A stretch of 64,000 nt of DNA from assembly GCA_016176335.1 (NCBI GenBank), contig JACOXI010000003.1:124001-188000 (forward strand). The letters run 5' to 3'. The notes beneath the pieces were generated by a model. The model was not told the origin of the DNA. It was given only the letters and a program-made list of their open reading frames with translations, and made no database searches. Shown one piece after another: positions 17,413-25,859 of the stretch. Both the position numbers and the translations under genes were made by a program. Position 1 is the stretch's first letter. Each line of letters begins with the position of its first letter. The stretch is from Candidatus Daviesbacteria bacterium (GTDB lineage: Bacteria > Patescibacteria > Microgenomatia > Daviesbacterales > UBA10151).

Positions 17413-17685
17413 GTGACTGCTAATGATTTTCGAATCAATTATACAAAATCCTTTACTAAAAATTTATTCAAATTAGTTAAAGGTGATCCCCCGCTAAATA
17501 AAAAATTTTTAAAAGCAATTGGTAAGCTAAAAAGAGATCCTTACCAAGGACAAAGACTTGAGGATGTAAGCTTAGGCGAGAGACGTATTTGGGTAGGAGA
17601 TAATTATAGACTCTTTTATGATATTGAGGGAGGAGATATCGTTTTACTTTATCTAAAGAAGAAAGATAAAAAGACTTACAGGTGA
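17413..17685 (+). CDS. RelE/ParE-superfamily toxin
   Basis: 90 aa with the RelE-like layout: N-terminal basic helix (YTKSFTKNLFKLVKGD), LKRDPYQGQRLEDVSLGERR, the WVGDNYRLFYDIEGGDIVLL strand pair, and a Lys-rich C-terminus. Toxins of this fold act as ribosome-dependent mRNA nucleases or gyrase inhibitors. The frame starts with GTG at 17413; no in-frame ATG lies near. It ends 36 bases before rpmH, an odd place for a toxin module because rpmH-rnpA normally border dnaA directly. Confidence 0.8.
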   Translation: MTANDFRINYTKSFTKNLFKLVKGDPPLNKKFLKAIGKLKRDPYQGQRLEDVSLGERRIWVGDNYRLFYDIEGGDIVLLYLKKKDKKTYR

Positions 17686-17699
17686 TTGATTTTTTTCAA

Positions 17700-17717
17700 G
17701 TAAGTTTGTAAACTTAC
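17700..17717. promoter_or_regulatory. Perfect inverted repeat before rpmH
   Basis: GTAAGTTTGTAAACTTAC has 8-base arms and a 2-base centre, 5 bases before the rpmH start codon. It lacks a U-tract downstream, so it is not a typical terminator. It could be an operator or a hairpin affecting rpmH translation. Confidence 0.4.
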
Positions 17718-17721
17718 GCAT

Positions 17722-17859
17722 ATGCCAAAGAGAACGTATCAGCCTAAAAAATTAAAAAGAAAAAGAAAACACGGTTTCCGCTCAAGGATGGCAACCCGGG
17801 ACGGAGCTAAAGTTTTACAAAGAAGAAGAGCCCGCGGCAGGAGAAAGTTAACAGTCTGA
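17722..17859 (+). CDS. rpmH: 50S ribosomal protein bL34
   Basis: 45 aa, MPKRTYQPKKLKRKRKHGFR at the start and a C-terminus rich in Arg/Lys (RRRARGRRKLTV). It matches bL34, a small rRNA-binding protein of the large subunit. The stop TGA shares its last A with the rnpA ATG (TGATG), the usual rpmH-rnpA coupling. Confidence 0.95.
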   Translation: MPKRTYQPKKLKRKRKHGFRSRMATRDGAKVLQRRRARGRRKLTV

Positions 17860-18197
17860 TGCTTCCAAAATCCAAACGCCTTAACCTCAAAAAAGATTTT
17901 AAATGGGTTGCATCTGGCAAAAAAATAGAAAGCAAGTACGCAAAACTTTTTATTAAGATCGGGGATAATACAAATCCTCGGGTTAGTATTGCTGTTTCAT
18001 CCAGTCTTTTTAAAAAAGCGACTGAACGAAACAGAGCTAGACGACTTGTTGCCGAAGCTTTCCATAATACATACTACTTACTACCTAATACTATTAATAT
18101 AGTGGCTCTTCCCAAACATAAGGTACTTGAGGTAAAATCATCTGACGTGTTTTTGGATTTGCAGAAACTATTAAAGGATGAAAAGATTATTGGGTAG
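17859..18197 (+). CDS. rnpA: Ribonuclease P protein component
   Basis: 112 aa. It starts MLPKSKRLNLKKDFKWV like other RnpA proteins and has the RNR signature region as ATERNRARRLVAEAF. It binds the RNase P RNA and helps the enzyme process tRNA precursors. It overlaps the yidD start by 20 bases. The order rpmH-rnpA-yidD-yidC-jag is the conserved bacterial arrangement next to oriC. Confidence 0.93.
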   Translation: MLPKSKRLNLKKDFKWVASGKKIESKYAKLFIKIGDNTNPRVSIAVSSSLFKKATERNRARRLVAEAFHNTYYLLPNTINIVALPKHKVLEVKSSDVFLDLQKLLKDEKIIG

Positions 18198-18378
18198 TTT
18201 AATTTCGGTTTATCAAACTTATCTTTCTTTTGACAGAGGGCTGCTGTCTGTATTTGCTCCGGGAGGTGCTTGTAGATTTTCTCCAACTTGTTCGGAGTAC
18301 ACAAAACTGATGATCGGGGAATTCGGGGCATTCAGAGGAAGTTGGATGGGGTTAAAAAGACTGTGGAGGTGTCGTTAA
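18178..18378 (+). CDS. yidD: YidD membrane protein insertion efficiency factor
   Basis: 66 aa with the family signature GACRFSPTCSEYTKLMIGEF and the following GLKRLWRC. YidD is a small membrane-associated helper of YidC-dependent insertion. It overlaps rnpA by 20 bases and ends 5 bases before the yidC ATG; its last codons contain the ribosome-binding sequence GGAGGT for yidC. Confidence 0.92.
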   Translation: MKRLLGSLISVYQTYLSFDRGLLSVFAPGGACRFSPTCSEYTKLMIGEFGAFRGSWMGLKRLWRCR

Positions 18379-18383
18379 TAAAA

Positions 18384-19229
18384 ATGGGCGGGATTGTTGA
18401 TCTTTTTAATTTAGTTTTCATGGGGCCTGTAATCAATCTCTTGGTACTTATATTCCAGGGATTGCAAGCTGTGCATATTCCCGGAGCCCTGGGCTTTGCG
18501 ATAGTAATTTTAACTGTTGCTATAAGGATTTTGGTGTGGCCTTTTATGTCAAGTCAGATCAAAGCTACAAAAAAAATGAGTGATTTAAAGCCTCACTTGG
18601 ATGAGTTAAAGAAGCAACACAAAGACGACAAAAAAGCCTTAGCTTCTGCACAAATGGCTTTATATAAAGAGCACGGAGTCAATCCTGCCGGCGGTTGTTT
18701 GCCGGCTCTGATCCAAATTCCGGTATTCATTGCACTATATCAATCAATAATCAATATCTTGCCGGGGGCAGGTGGACATATTGATCGGATTAACTCGCTG
18801 TTGTATTTTCCGCAGTTGAAGCTTCCTGCAACTTTAGATCCTAATTTTTTAGGACTTAATTTAGGATTTAAGCCGTCTGAATTTGGGAACCATGGGGCGT
18901 ATCTTCTTTTAGTCCCCCTTATTACAGCCCTTTTAACATTTGTTCAATCTAAAATGGCTTTGCCTGTACCGATCAAGCATCATGTGGGTGAACCGGCTAA
19001 GGAGACCAAAGAAAAAGAAGGACTGGAGGAGAGTATGGGTCAGGTGCAGTCGCAAATGGTTTATATGATGCCTTTGATGATTGGGTATTTTGCTTTCTCA
19101 TTTCCAATAGGGCTTGCAATTTATTGGAATACATATACAATACTGGGAATTATCCAGCAGCATAGAATATCAGGCTGGGGAGGGATATCCGGCTTCGCTG
19201 GAAAGTTCAAAATTTTAAGCATAAAGTGA
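18384..19229 (+). CDS. yidC: YidC/Oxa1 membrane protein insertase
   Basis: 281 aa when started at the ATG at 18384, which follows GGAGGT (18365-18370). It lacks the large periplasmic domain of proteobacterial YidC, like Gram-positive-type insertases. The core membrane segments are present: GFAIVILTVAIRILVWPF with the conserved Arg in the groove, CLPALIQIPVFIALYQSI, and YMMPLMIGYFAFSFPIGLAI. A charged cytoplasmic hairpin (HLDELKKQHKDDKKALASAQ) lies between the first helices. It inserts and folds membrane proteins. Confidence 0.93.
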   Translation: MGGIVDLFNLVFMGPVINLLVLIFQGLQAVHIPGALGFAIVILTVAIRILVWPFMSSQIKATKKMSDLKPHLDELKKQHKDDKKALASAQMALYKEHGVNPAGGCLPALIQIPVFIALYQSIINILPGAGGHIDRINSLLYFPQLKLPATLDPNFLGLNLGFKPSEFGNHGAYLLLVPLITALLTFVQSKMALPVPIKHHVGEPAKETKEKEGLEESMGQVQSQMVYMMPLMIGYFAFSFPIGLAIYWNTYTILGIIQQHRISGWGGISGFAGKFKILSIK

Positions 19230-19236
19230 AAAGTTT

Positions 19237-19749
19237 ATGGAACAGCAACTATCTGAAGTTTTAGATAATATATTGGGGTTGTTACTTCTTGAGGGAAGTT
19301 ATGAAATAGAGGAGACCGAAGACGGATTTATTGTTTCCATAGAAACACAAGATGCAGGGAGGCTGATTGGGGTCAGGGGGGAATCTTTAGATGCTCTCCA
19401 GTTAATTATTAACCAAATTATGTCCCGTGGTCAAAAGATCGGTGAGTTTAAAAGGATGATTTTGGATGTTTCCGGTTGGAGAAAGCAGAGGGAAGAAGAT
19501 TTAAAAAGGAGTGCAGAGGATTGGGGTAAACAAGTTCTGGATTCAGGTAAGGAAATGGAGCTTGAGCCAATGAGTTCTTGGCAAAGAAGAGTTGTGCATA
19601 TGGTGGTGGGTGAGATGAAAGGATTGGAGACTGAAAGTTTGGGAGAGGGTAGAGACAGACATGTGGTGATAAAACTCAAATCTCAAAATTCAAAACTCAA
19701 AACTAAAAAAGAAGAGCCAAATACAGATGCTGAAACTAAAGAAGATTGA
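19237..19749 (+). CDS. jag: Jag/KhpB RNA-binding protein
   Basis: 170 aa. It has a KH-like domain (GRLIGVRGESLDALQLIINQ, GxxG loop) and an R3H domain (SSWQRRVVHMVVGEMKGLET). Jag/KhpB proteins bind RNA and affect cell envelope and division. There is no room for the usual N-terminal Jag domain, as in other short CPR versions. The C-terminal tail KLKSQNSKLKTKKEEPNTDA is encoded by DNA (about 19674-19715) made of CTCAAA/ACTCAAA words, the same type as the 105-bp dispersed repeat, so the tail is probably repeat-derived. The stop lies inside the next gene (23-base overlap). Confidence 0.88.
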   Translation: MEQQLSEVLDNILGLLLLEGSYEIEETEDGFIVSIETQDAGRLIGVRGESLDALQLIINQIMSRGQKIGEFKRMILDVSGWRKQREEDLKRSAEDWGKQVLDSGKEMELEPMSSWQRRVVHMVVGEMKGLETESLGEGRDRHVVIKLKSQNSKLKTKKEEPNTDAETKED

Positions 19750-20920
19750 AGGTTTTCTTCTCTTCCTAACAATCCTTTTTCTGCCAACACAACTGGGACG
19801 ACATTTTTGGCCGGAGTTTGCTTTCGTATATTCCCTGCCAATAGATTACCTATCTCCTACAATTTATTTTTGGGATGTGTTAGCTATTACGCTTTGTATT
19901 TTTTTCATCCTACAAAAAAAACATATTAATAGACTGGCTTTGAACTTGTTCTATTTTTTTATTTTGACTCAAACCTTATCCCTGTTGCAAAACTTCACCA
20001 ACACAGGTTCGGGGCTGGTCAGATTAGAACAATACCTGATAGCTGGTTTGTTTGGAGTTTATCTTGCTTCTTCAAAGTTGTCCGAAATAAGATCAGTAAT
20101 TTTTTGGGCGTTGGCATTGTCCATATTAGGTGAAAGTATTTTGGCAATTGCACAATTTATAAAGGCGGGAACTTTAGGCCTTTGGATTTTGGGCGAAAGA
20201 ACATTTAGCATCTCAACTCCGGCGATTGCCAAGTTTGATTTTCATGGAAGCGAATTTTTAAGACCGTATGCCACTTTCCCCCACCCAAATGTGTTGGCTG
20301 CTTTTATGATAATCGGTATTTTGCTGATTGACCAATTGTCCCGAAAGGGTAGCTTAACAAAAACAGGTATTTTTATTGCAGCTTCCGCCACGACCATTTT
20401 GAGTTTTTCCAGAGTTTCAATAATGACACTTGTAGTTGTACTTGTTTCAGCTGGGAAAAGGTGGATCATTTTTGCGGCCCTCATATTTTTACTGGCCTCC
20501 CCCTTTTTGTATACTCGTTACTACTCCTTGCTTAATTTTGATAACTTGGCTTATTTTAGAAGAGAGGAGCTTTTAGAGATAAGTTTGAATCTTTTCAAAC
20601 ACTATCCATTTTTTGGGGTGGGCTTGAATCAATTTATCATCGAGGCTTCGGATCAGATATTGGTAGGTCCGAACCGTTTTTTGCAACCGGTGCATAATAT
20701 ATTTCTTTTAACGCTCGCTGAAACAGGTGTAGTAGGGTTGGTAGGTCTTTTGGGCTTAATAGGTTATCCGGTCTTAAGACTTTTTAAACATAGGACTACA
20801 GTTTTGCTTTGGGGGACTGTTTTATTTCTAGGGTTGTTTGATCATTATTTTTTAACCTTACCCCAAGGTCAAAGAATGCTGTTTTTGGTATGGGGTTTAA
20901 CTCTATCCGTGTTAAAATAA
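19727..20920 (+). CDS. O-antigen-ligase-like polytopic membrane protein
   Basis: 397 aa with about ten or more membrane helices and the Wzy_C/WaaL-type outer loop: ERTFSISTPAIAKFDFHGSE then LRPYATFPHPNVLAAF. A later FGVGLNQFI ... PVHNIFLLTLAETG segment carries the conserved His. Such enzymes polymerise or transfer lipid-linked glycans on the outer face of the membrane. As CPR cells lack lipopolysaccharide, the acceptor is more likely a wall polymer or glycoprotein. It overlaps jag by 23 bases and is followed by a flippase gene. Confidence 0.8.
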   Translation: MLKLKKIEGFLLFLTILFLPTQLGRHFWPEFAFVYSLPIDYLSPTIYFWDVLAITLCIFFILQKKHINRLALNLFYFFILTQTLSLLQNFTNTGSGLVRLEQYLIAGLFGVYLASSKLSEIRSVIFWALALSILGESILAIAQFIKAGTLGLWILGERTFSISTPAIAKFDFHGSEFLRPYATFPHPNVLAAFMIIGILLIDQLSRKGSLTKTGIFIAASATTILSFSRVSIMTLVVVLVSAGKRWIIFAALIFLLASPFLYTRYYSLLNFDNLAYFRREELLEISLNLFKHYPFFGVGLNQFIIEASDQILVGPNRFLQPVHNIFLLTLAETGVVGLVGLLGLIGYPVLRLFKHRTTVLLWGTVLFLGLFDHYFLTLPQGQRMLFLVWGLTLSVLK

Positions 20921-20934
20921 TTTTTAAGGCGCCA

Positions 20935-22131
20935 ATGTTTTTAAAAATCTTTCAGCAAACTTCTTGGCAAATTTTCGGTAAGGCAGTAACCGTTATCTCA
21001 ACTTTTATTATTTTGGGAACAATCACCAGAAATTATGGTGAGGTGGGAACAGGGGTTATAACTTTGGCCTTAACCTACATAAATATGTTTTTTCTTCTGG
21101 CGGATTTTGGATTAAATGCTCATATCCAAAGAACCATGGAGCATTTGGATAAGGATCAACAAGAGCAAATTTTTAGAAAGCTCTTAGGCACCAGATTACT
21201 GTGGGCTTGTGCTTTGGTTGTGTTATCAATGATTTTATTACCTTTTTTCAAATTCGCATCAGGACAATTTAGCGTCCTGGTAATTTTTGGCAGTCTGGCA
21301 ATTGTCGGATCCGCTGTTTTTTTGACAGCAAATTTAATCTTCCAAAGAAAATTCAGATATGATCTGTCCATTTTGGCCTCAATTGCCGGAACCTTTATAT
21401 ATCTTGGGCTTGTGCTTTGGTTTGCACGATTCAGATTACCGCTGTATTTTTTAATACTCGCACAAACCATCAACTGGATTTTGACGGCTGTCATAGCTCT
21501 GATTTTTATCAGAAAATTTTTTCGTACAATCACGCCTTGTTTTGACGGCAGTTTTATTTTGAAGGAAGTTAAAAGTGCTTGGCCAATAGGCATAACTTTA
21601 ATTTTGAATGTTATATATTTTAGGGCTGATTCATTTATAATTGCCTACTTCCGTTCCGTTTCCGAATCGGGAATTTACAATGTGGCTTTTCAGTTTTTTC
21701 AATCTGTTCTGGTTTTACCGGCATTTATTATGAATGCTTATTACCCAATGATGCTTAAATCTTTTAAAGACATAAAAATTGTAGGTCTGGGGCTTTTTGG
21801 TGCAGCATTTTTAGGTACACTCATAACTTTTATGTTCTCACCTGTGATTTTATCTGTTTTAACCGGAGGAGGTTTCGCTGGGTCTTCTCAAAGCTTACAA
21901 ATTTTATCACTGGGATTTCCTGCATTTTTTTTATCAGCACTTTTTATGTGGATTTATGTAACTCGCGGGATGTATAAAAAATTATTTATAATTTATGCGT
22001 TCGGGCTTTTAGTAAACTTGGTTCTGAACTTTATATTTATTCCGCAGTATTCTTTTTATGCAGCTGCAACAACAACGGTTATTTCCGAGTACTTGATTTT
22101 GCTTTTGTTGGTTGTTAGTCTTTTTCTATGA
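20935..22131 (+). CDS. Wzx/MurJ-like polysaccharide flippase (MATE/MOP superfamily)
   Basis: About 398 aa, polytopic. It starts MFLKIFQQTSWQIFGKAVTV, the typical beginning of polysaccharide transport proteins, followed by many hydrophobic helices to the C-terminus. I chose the ATG at 20935, which follows an AAGG-type site, rather than a start 45 bases upstream inside the ligase gene. It flips lipid-linked glycan units across the membrane and fits the ligase gene just upstream. Its stop overlaps the next start (ATGA). Confidence 0.82.
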   Translation: MFLKIFQQTSWQIFGKAVTVISTFIILGTITRNYGEVGTGVITLALTYINMFFLLADFGLNAHIQRTMEHLDKDQQEQIFRKLLGTRLLWACALVVLSMILLPFFKFASGQFSVLVIFGSLAIVGSAVFLTANLIFQRKFRYDLSILASIAGTFIYLGLVLWFARFRLPLYFLILAQTINWILTAVIALIFIRKFFRTITPCFDGSFILKEVKSAWPIGITLILNVIYFRADSFIIAYFRSVSESGIYNVAFQFFQSVLVLPAFIMNAYYPMMLKSFKDIKIVGLGLFGAAFLGTLITFMFSPVILSVLTGGGFAGSSQSLQILSLGFPAFFLSALFMWIYVTRGMYKKLFIIYAFGLLVNLVLNFIFIPQYSFYAAATTTVISEYLILLLLVVSLFL

Positions 22132-22541
22132 ATTTACATATATACACAGACGGTGCATCTCGGGGAAATCCCGGCCCTGCATCCTACGGATTTGTGGTTT
22201 TGGACGGGATGGGAAATATATTACACAAAGAGGGTAGGGCAATTGGAATTACCACCAACAATGTGGCGGAATACACAGCAGTTTATGAAGCTTTAAAATT
22301 TGTCAAAAACAGCCTGCCTTCTAAATACTCCTCAATAATTTTAAAGGCAGACTCCAAATTAGTGGCCGAACAACTGTCAGGTAATTTTAAAGTTAAAAGC
22401 AAACATTTAAAGCCGATCATTGAGCAGATTAAGATTTTAGCACTGGAGCTTGGCGGAATAACTTTTAGTCATATTCCTCGCCAGAAAAATGCTCTGGCAG
22501 ATTCAATGGCGAATCGAGCTTTAGACTCCCCCACACTTTAG
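22128..22541 (+). CDS. rnhA: Ribonuclease HI-family protein
   Basis: 137 aa with the RNase H fold and acidic residues: YTDGASRGNPGPASYG (first Asp), TTNNVAEYTAVYEAL (Glu), LKADSKLVAEQLSG (Asp), KNALADSMANRAL (last Asp). It cleaves the RNA strand of RNA-DNA hybrids. The short form, close to the archaeal-type or RnhA-like group, lacks the basic handle of E. coli RNase HI. It overlaps the flippase stop by 4 bases. Confidence 0.9.
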   Translation: MNLHIYTDGASRGNPGPASYGFVVLDGMGNILHKEGRAIGITTNNVAEYTAVYEALKFVKNSLPSKYSSIILKADSKLVAEQLSGNFKVKSKHLKPIIEQIKILALELGGITFSHIPRQKNALADSMANRALDSPTL

Positions 22542-22587
22542 TTACTTATACCACTTTGTTATCTTTTAGCTATCTTGCAAATCTTAC

Positions 22588-25461
22588 TTGCGGTGCTACG
22601 ATTTACTCGTGGGCGATTATATTGAATCTATCAATAAAAAAACTATTATTTCTCTTGCACGAAACGTGCCTTCGGCTTTAGTCGTGGGGGCGGCAGGTTT
22701 TTTGGGATCGCATTTGGTTGACAGACTGTTGGGCCTTGGTATTCAGGTCATTGGTGTTGATAATCTTTCAAGCGGGGATAAGAAGAATTTGTCAGGAGCG
22801 GTAAAAAATAGGAACTTCCATTTGTTGATTGAAGATGCAAAGGATTTGAGTATTGAGGTTGTAAGGCTGGACTATGTTTTTATTACAGCAGGTCAGGGCT
22901 GGGATTTGGATAATCTTTTAAAAATAATTAGGGACAAGGACACGAAATGTTTATTTGTATCAAAAGTAGAATTATATGATGAAGAGAGGGCCAAAGATTT
23001 TGAGTGGTTCAAAAAATCAGAGGTAAAGATTGCCAGATATGCTTCCGAAAAAGGACTTAATGTTAGAGTTTTAAGATTAGGTACTGTTTTCGGCCCCAGA
23101 ATGAACTTTCACACCAAGGATCCGATTGTCAAGCTAATTCAGGCTGCGCTCAACAATCAACTACAAAAAGACGTTTCTTTGGAATTTTCCACCAGGGCCC
23201 TATACATTATGGATGCCTGTGATTTGTTAATCAAAGCTGTGCTTTCCGGCGCAACTGCTCTTAAAATCTTTGACGGAGTGCTGCCCACTCCGATCAAAGT
23301 AGCGGAGATCAAGCAGGTGCTTTTGGATCCTGTTTGGTATGAAACAAAAAATTTCGCGCCCTCGGAACTTCCTCCTTGGCCAACACCCAATTTAGTAAGG
23401 ACCATGAAATTTTTAAGCTGGCATCCGAGGGCCAATATAGTTGAGCAGCTTAAGAAAACTCTGACTTTTTTCAAGGATAACGAAATCACAGTTCCCAAAA
23501 TTGATCGGGAAGAAAAGGAGATGGTTGGGGCACAGACTTGGAAAGAAGAAAAAAGCAAGGAGATAAGGGGTTTTAAAAAAGAGGTTTTAGAAACAAAACA
23601 GACCATAAAAAAAATTAGATTTAGCTGGGGCAGAATTGTTGCGGCAGGGGTAATTCTGTTGGTTTTTTTCGCTTTGGTGTTTCCGGTTATTGAGATTGGA
23701 TTTGGGATTGCCACATTTAGGTTCCAACTGGCCGATGCTTTGAATAATTTGGGGAAGGGGGAGTTTGAAAAAAGCAAATCCAGCCTGGAGGCTGCGCAAA
23801 AGGGGGTTTTGGGGGCAAAATCCGTTTTTGATTCATTTGAACCAATCAGAAGGACAGGACAATTTAAAAAAGTCTTTGAGCTTGGTGACAATCTTTACAA
23901 TTTAGCCTCACTTTCCTTGTCTTCATCTAAATCAACTGTGGCGGGGATTCAGGCTTTGTATGGCGGTGTTTTGGCAGTCACGGGGGAAAGCAACGAGGCG
24001 CCGAATGATTATTTTTTACTGGCCCAATCTCAACTGACGAGCGCTTTTGAGGACCTGTCGAAGGTGGAACTGCTTTTGTCGAATCCGGATTTTGGCCGAT
24101 CAATTCCGCAAATCTTACAGGGGAGGTTGAACAGTCTGAAGATGAGGCTGGCCTTATATTCAAAGTTGGTGGAGAAAGGCAGGGCTGCCAGTGTACTTTT
24201 GCCTGAAATAGTTGCCTTAGACGGAAGTAAAAACTATCTGGTGCTTTTGCAAAATAATAATGAGCTTCGGCCGACAGGAGGTTTTATAGGATCATTTGCC
24301 AAAATTTCCTTTGCCGGCGGAAAGCTCAAGAATATTGATGTCAACGATATCTATGCAATTGACGGGCAACTTAATATTCATGTTGAGCCGCCGCAGGATA
24401 TAAAAAACGATTTAGGTCAAAAGGATTGGTATCTTAGGGATTCAAATTGGGAGAGTGATTTTCCGTCTTCTGCCAAACAGGCAGAGTGGTTTTTCACCAA
24501 AGAAACAGGGGAAAAAGTATTGGGTGTGGTTGCCGTAGATGTTTCGGCAATAGAAAAACTGCTGCAGGCCACAGGGCCTTTGGACATTGCTGATTATGAT
24601 GAAAAAATTACTGCTGATAATTTGTTTGAGCGGGCAATAACGCATGCAGAAACTTCGTTCTTTGCCGGATCACAGGCGAAGAAAAACTTTTTAACTGCGC
24701 TGACTAATACTTTGTTTAACAAAATCTTTTTTTCCAAAAATCCCAACTGGCCGGGGATTGTCAAAGCTTTAGGAGATTCTTTGGAAACAAAGCACATGAG
24801 TATATTTTTGGATGATCCAAAACTGTTCTCTTACCTTGTTGCCCAAAATTGGGCAGGGGTGCTACCTCGGGAAATTCAACAGGATGGGGTATTTGATGAT
24901 TTTATAGCCCCTGTTGAGGCAAATCTGGGAGCCAATAAAGCCAACTATTACCTGGACAGAAGCTATAATCTGGAAACTGTGATAGGCAAAGAAGGAGAAA
25001 TTAAGCATAGGTTGAGGATTACTTATATAAATAACAGCCCGTCCGATACTTGGCCTGCCGGAAAGTATAAGAACAGGTTAAGAATATATCTTCCTTTTGG
25101 GTCAAAGTTGACCAGGGTTTTGTGGGGGGAAACAAATATCACCAAGGAGACGAGCGCATTTGTGGATTACGGCAGATCAGCCTTCTCAATGTTATTGGAA
25201 GTGTTGCCTAAACAGCAGAGGATTTTAGTTTTTGATTATGAGGCGCCGAGAAAATTACAATTTAAACAAAATGCGGCAACCTATAAGCTGAATGTGGTTA
25301 AACAAGCAGGAACACTTAAGGATCCTTTTATCTGGAGAGTGTCTTTCCCAATAAATTATAGTCTGGCTTCAGAACAAACTAAAAAATTAGGCCCGCAGGA
25401 GCAGACAATTCAAACTGATTTATCCACTGATCGGAGTTTTGAGGTAGAATTTAAAAAATAA
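22588..25461 (+). CDS. Fusion of an NAD-dependent epimerase-like domain with a membrane DUF4012 protein
   Basis: 957 aa. Residues about 28-310 form an extended SDR (sugar epimerase-type) Rossmann domain: LVVGAAGFLGSHLVDRLLGL and VDNLSSGDKKNL. The catalytic YxxxK site appears as FEWFKKSEVKIARYA (about 138-152), with Phe in place of Tyr, so this domain may be inactive as an oxidoreductase. A charged linker and one membrane helix (about 350-372) lead to DUF4012 (YLVLLQNNNELRPTGGFIGS near 545-565) outside the cell. DUF4012 has no known activity but is common next to glycan genes. The start is uncertain: TTG at 22588 or GTG at 22609. The fusion suggests nucleotide-sugar sensing linked to an outer-surface function, which is inference. 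Confidence 0.82.
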   Translation: MRCYDLLVGDYIESINKKTIISLARNVPSALVVGAAGFLGSHLVDRLLGLGIQVIGVDNLSSGDKKNLSGAVKNRNFHLLIEDAKDLSIEVVRLDYVFITAGQGWDLDNLLKIIRDKDTKCLFVSKVELYDEERAKDFEWFKKSEVKIARYASEKGLNVRVLRLGTVFGPRMNFHTKDPIVKLIQAALNNQLQKDVSLEFSTRALYIMDACDLLIKAVLSGATALKIFDGVLPTPIKVAEIKQVLLDPVWYETKNFAPSELPPWPTPNLVRTMKFLSWHPRANIVEQLKKTLTFFKDNEITVPKIDREEKEMVGAQTWKEEKSKEIRGFKKEVLETKQTIKKIRFSWGRIVAAGVILLVFFALVFPVIEIGFGIATFRFQLADALNNLGKGEFEKSKSSLEAAQKGVLGAKSVFDSFEPIRRTGQFKKVFELGDNLYNLASLSLSSSKSTVAGIQALYGGVLAVTGESNEAPNDYFLLAQSQLTSAFEDLSKVELLLSNPDFGRSIPQILQGRLNSLKMRLALYSKLVEKGRAASVLLPEIVALDGSKNYLVLLQNNNELRPTGGFIGSFAKISFAGGKLKNIDVNDIYAIDGQLNIHVEPPQDIKNDLGQKDWYLRDSNWESDFPSSAKQAEWFFTKETGEKVLGVVAVDVSAIEKLLQATGPLDIADYDEKITADNLFERAITHAETSFFAGSQAKKNFLTALTNTLFNKIFFSKNPNWPGIVKALGDSLETKHMSIFLDDPKLFSYLVAQNWAGVLPREIQQDGVFDDFIAPVEANLGANKANYYLDRSYNLETVIGKEGEIKHRLRITYINNSPSDTWPAGKYKNRLRIYLPFGSKLTRVLWGETNITKETSAFVDYGRSAFSMLLEVLPKQQRILVFDYEAPRKLQFKQNAATYKLNVVKQAGTLKDPFIWRVSFPINYSLASEQTKKLGPQEQTIQTDLSTDRSFEVEFKK

Positions 25462-25534
25462 TTCCTGCACGTGAGAAAACTATGGGTTTTATTTGGATTG
25501 CCTCTTTCCTCTGAAAAACCAACAAGGGTTAATG

Positions 25535-25540
25535 TATAAT
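25535..25540 (+). promoter_or_regulatory. -10 box of the SemiSWEET gene; probable leaderless transcript
   Basis: Perfect TATAAT ending 7 bases before the ATG at 25548, with no Shine-Dalgarno between. A -35 box is not obvious. Confidence 0.5.
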
Positions 25541-25547
25541 TTAAAGA

Positions 25548-25808
25548 ATGAATATGTTTTTTATTCAAACTTTGGGGTTAATTGCAGGGGGCTTTGTAGT
25601 GTTTGCCTCATTACCACAGATTGTTAAAATTATTAAAACCAAAAGAACAAGCGATATTTCCCTGCCCATGTATATTATCTTAAATATCGGCATTTTTCTG
25701 TGGGTAGTATATGGTTTTCTGACTCAACAGGTGGCAATAATTATTACTAATGTTATTTTCCAACTGGTTAATCTGATAATACTTTTCCTCAAGATTAAAC
25801 ACGGATAA
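25548..25808 (+). CDS. SemiSWEET-type sugar transporter (PQ-loop)
   Basis: 86 aa with three membrane helices. The PQ-loop motif is VFASLPQIVKIIKTKRTSDI, followed by SLPMYIILNIGIFLWVVYGF, the usual SemiSWEET second helix. SemiSWEETs work as dimers that move sugars down a gradient. It has its own promoter-like sequence and probably forms a single-gene transcript. For an organism that depends on external nutrients it is a plausible sugar entry route. Confidence 0.88.
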   Translation: MNMFFIQTLGLIAGGFVVFASLPQIVKIIKTKRTSDISLPMYIILNIGIFLWVVYGFLTQQVAIIITNVIFQLVNLIILFLKIKHG

Positions 25809-25859
25809 TTAGGCCTTGCCGAGTGAGCTTGAATATGATAAATTACCCTAGTCAAAAAC

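Noticed and set aside
19727..22131. Lipopolysaccharide O-antigen locus
   Set aside because: Ligase-like and flippase-like proteins are present, but nothing in the window indicates lipid A or an outer membrane; a wall or surface glycan is more likely.
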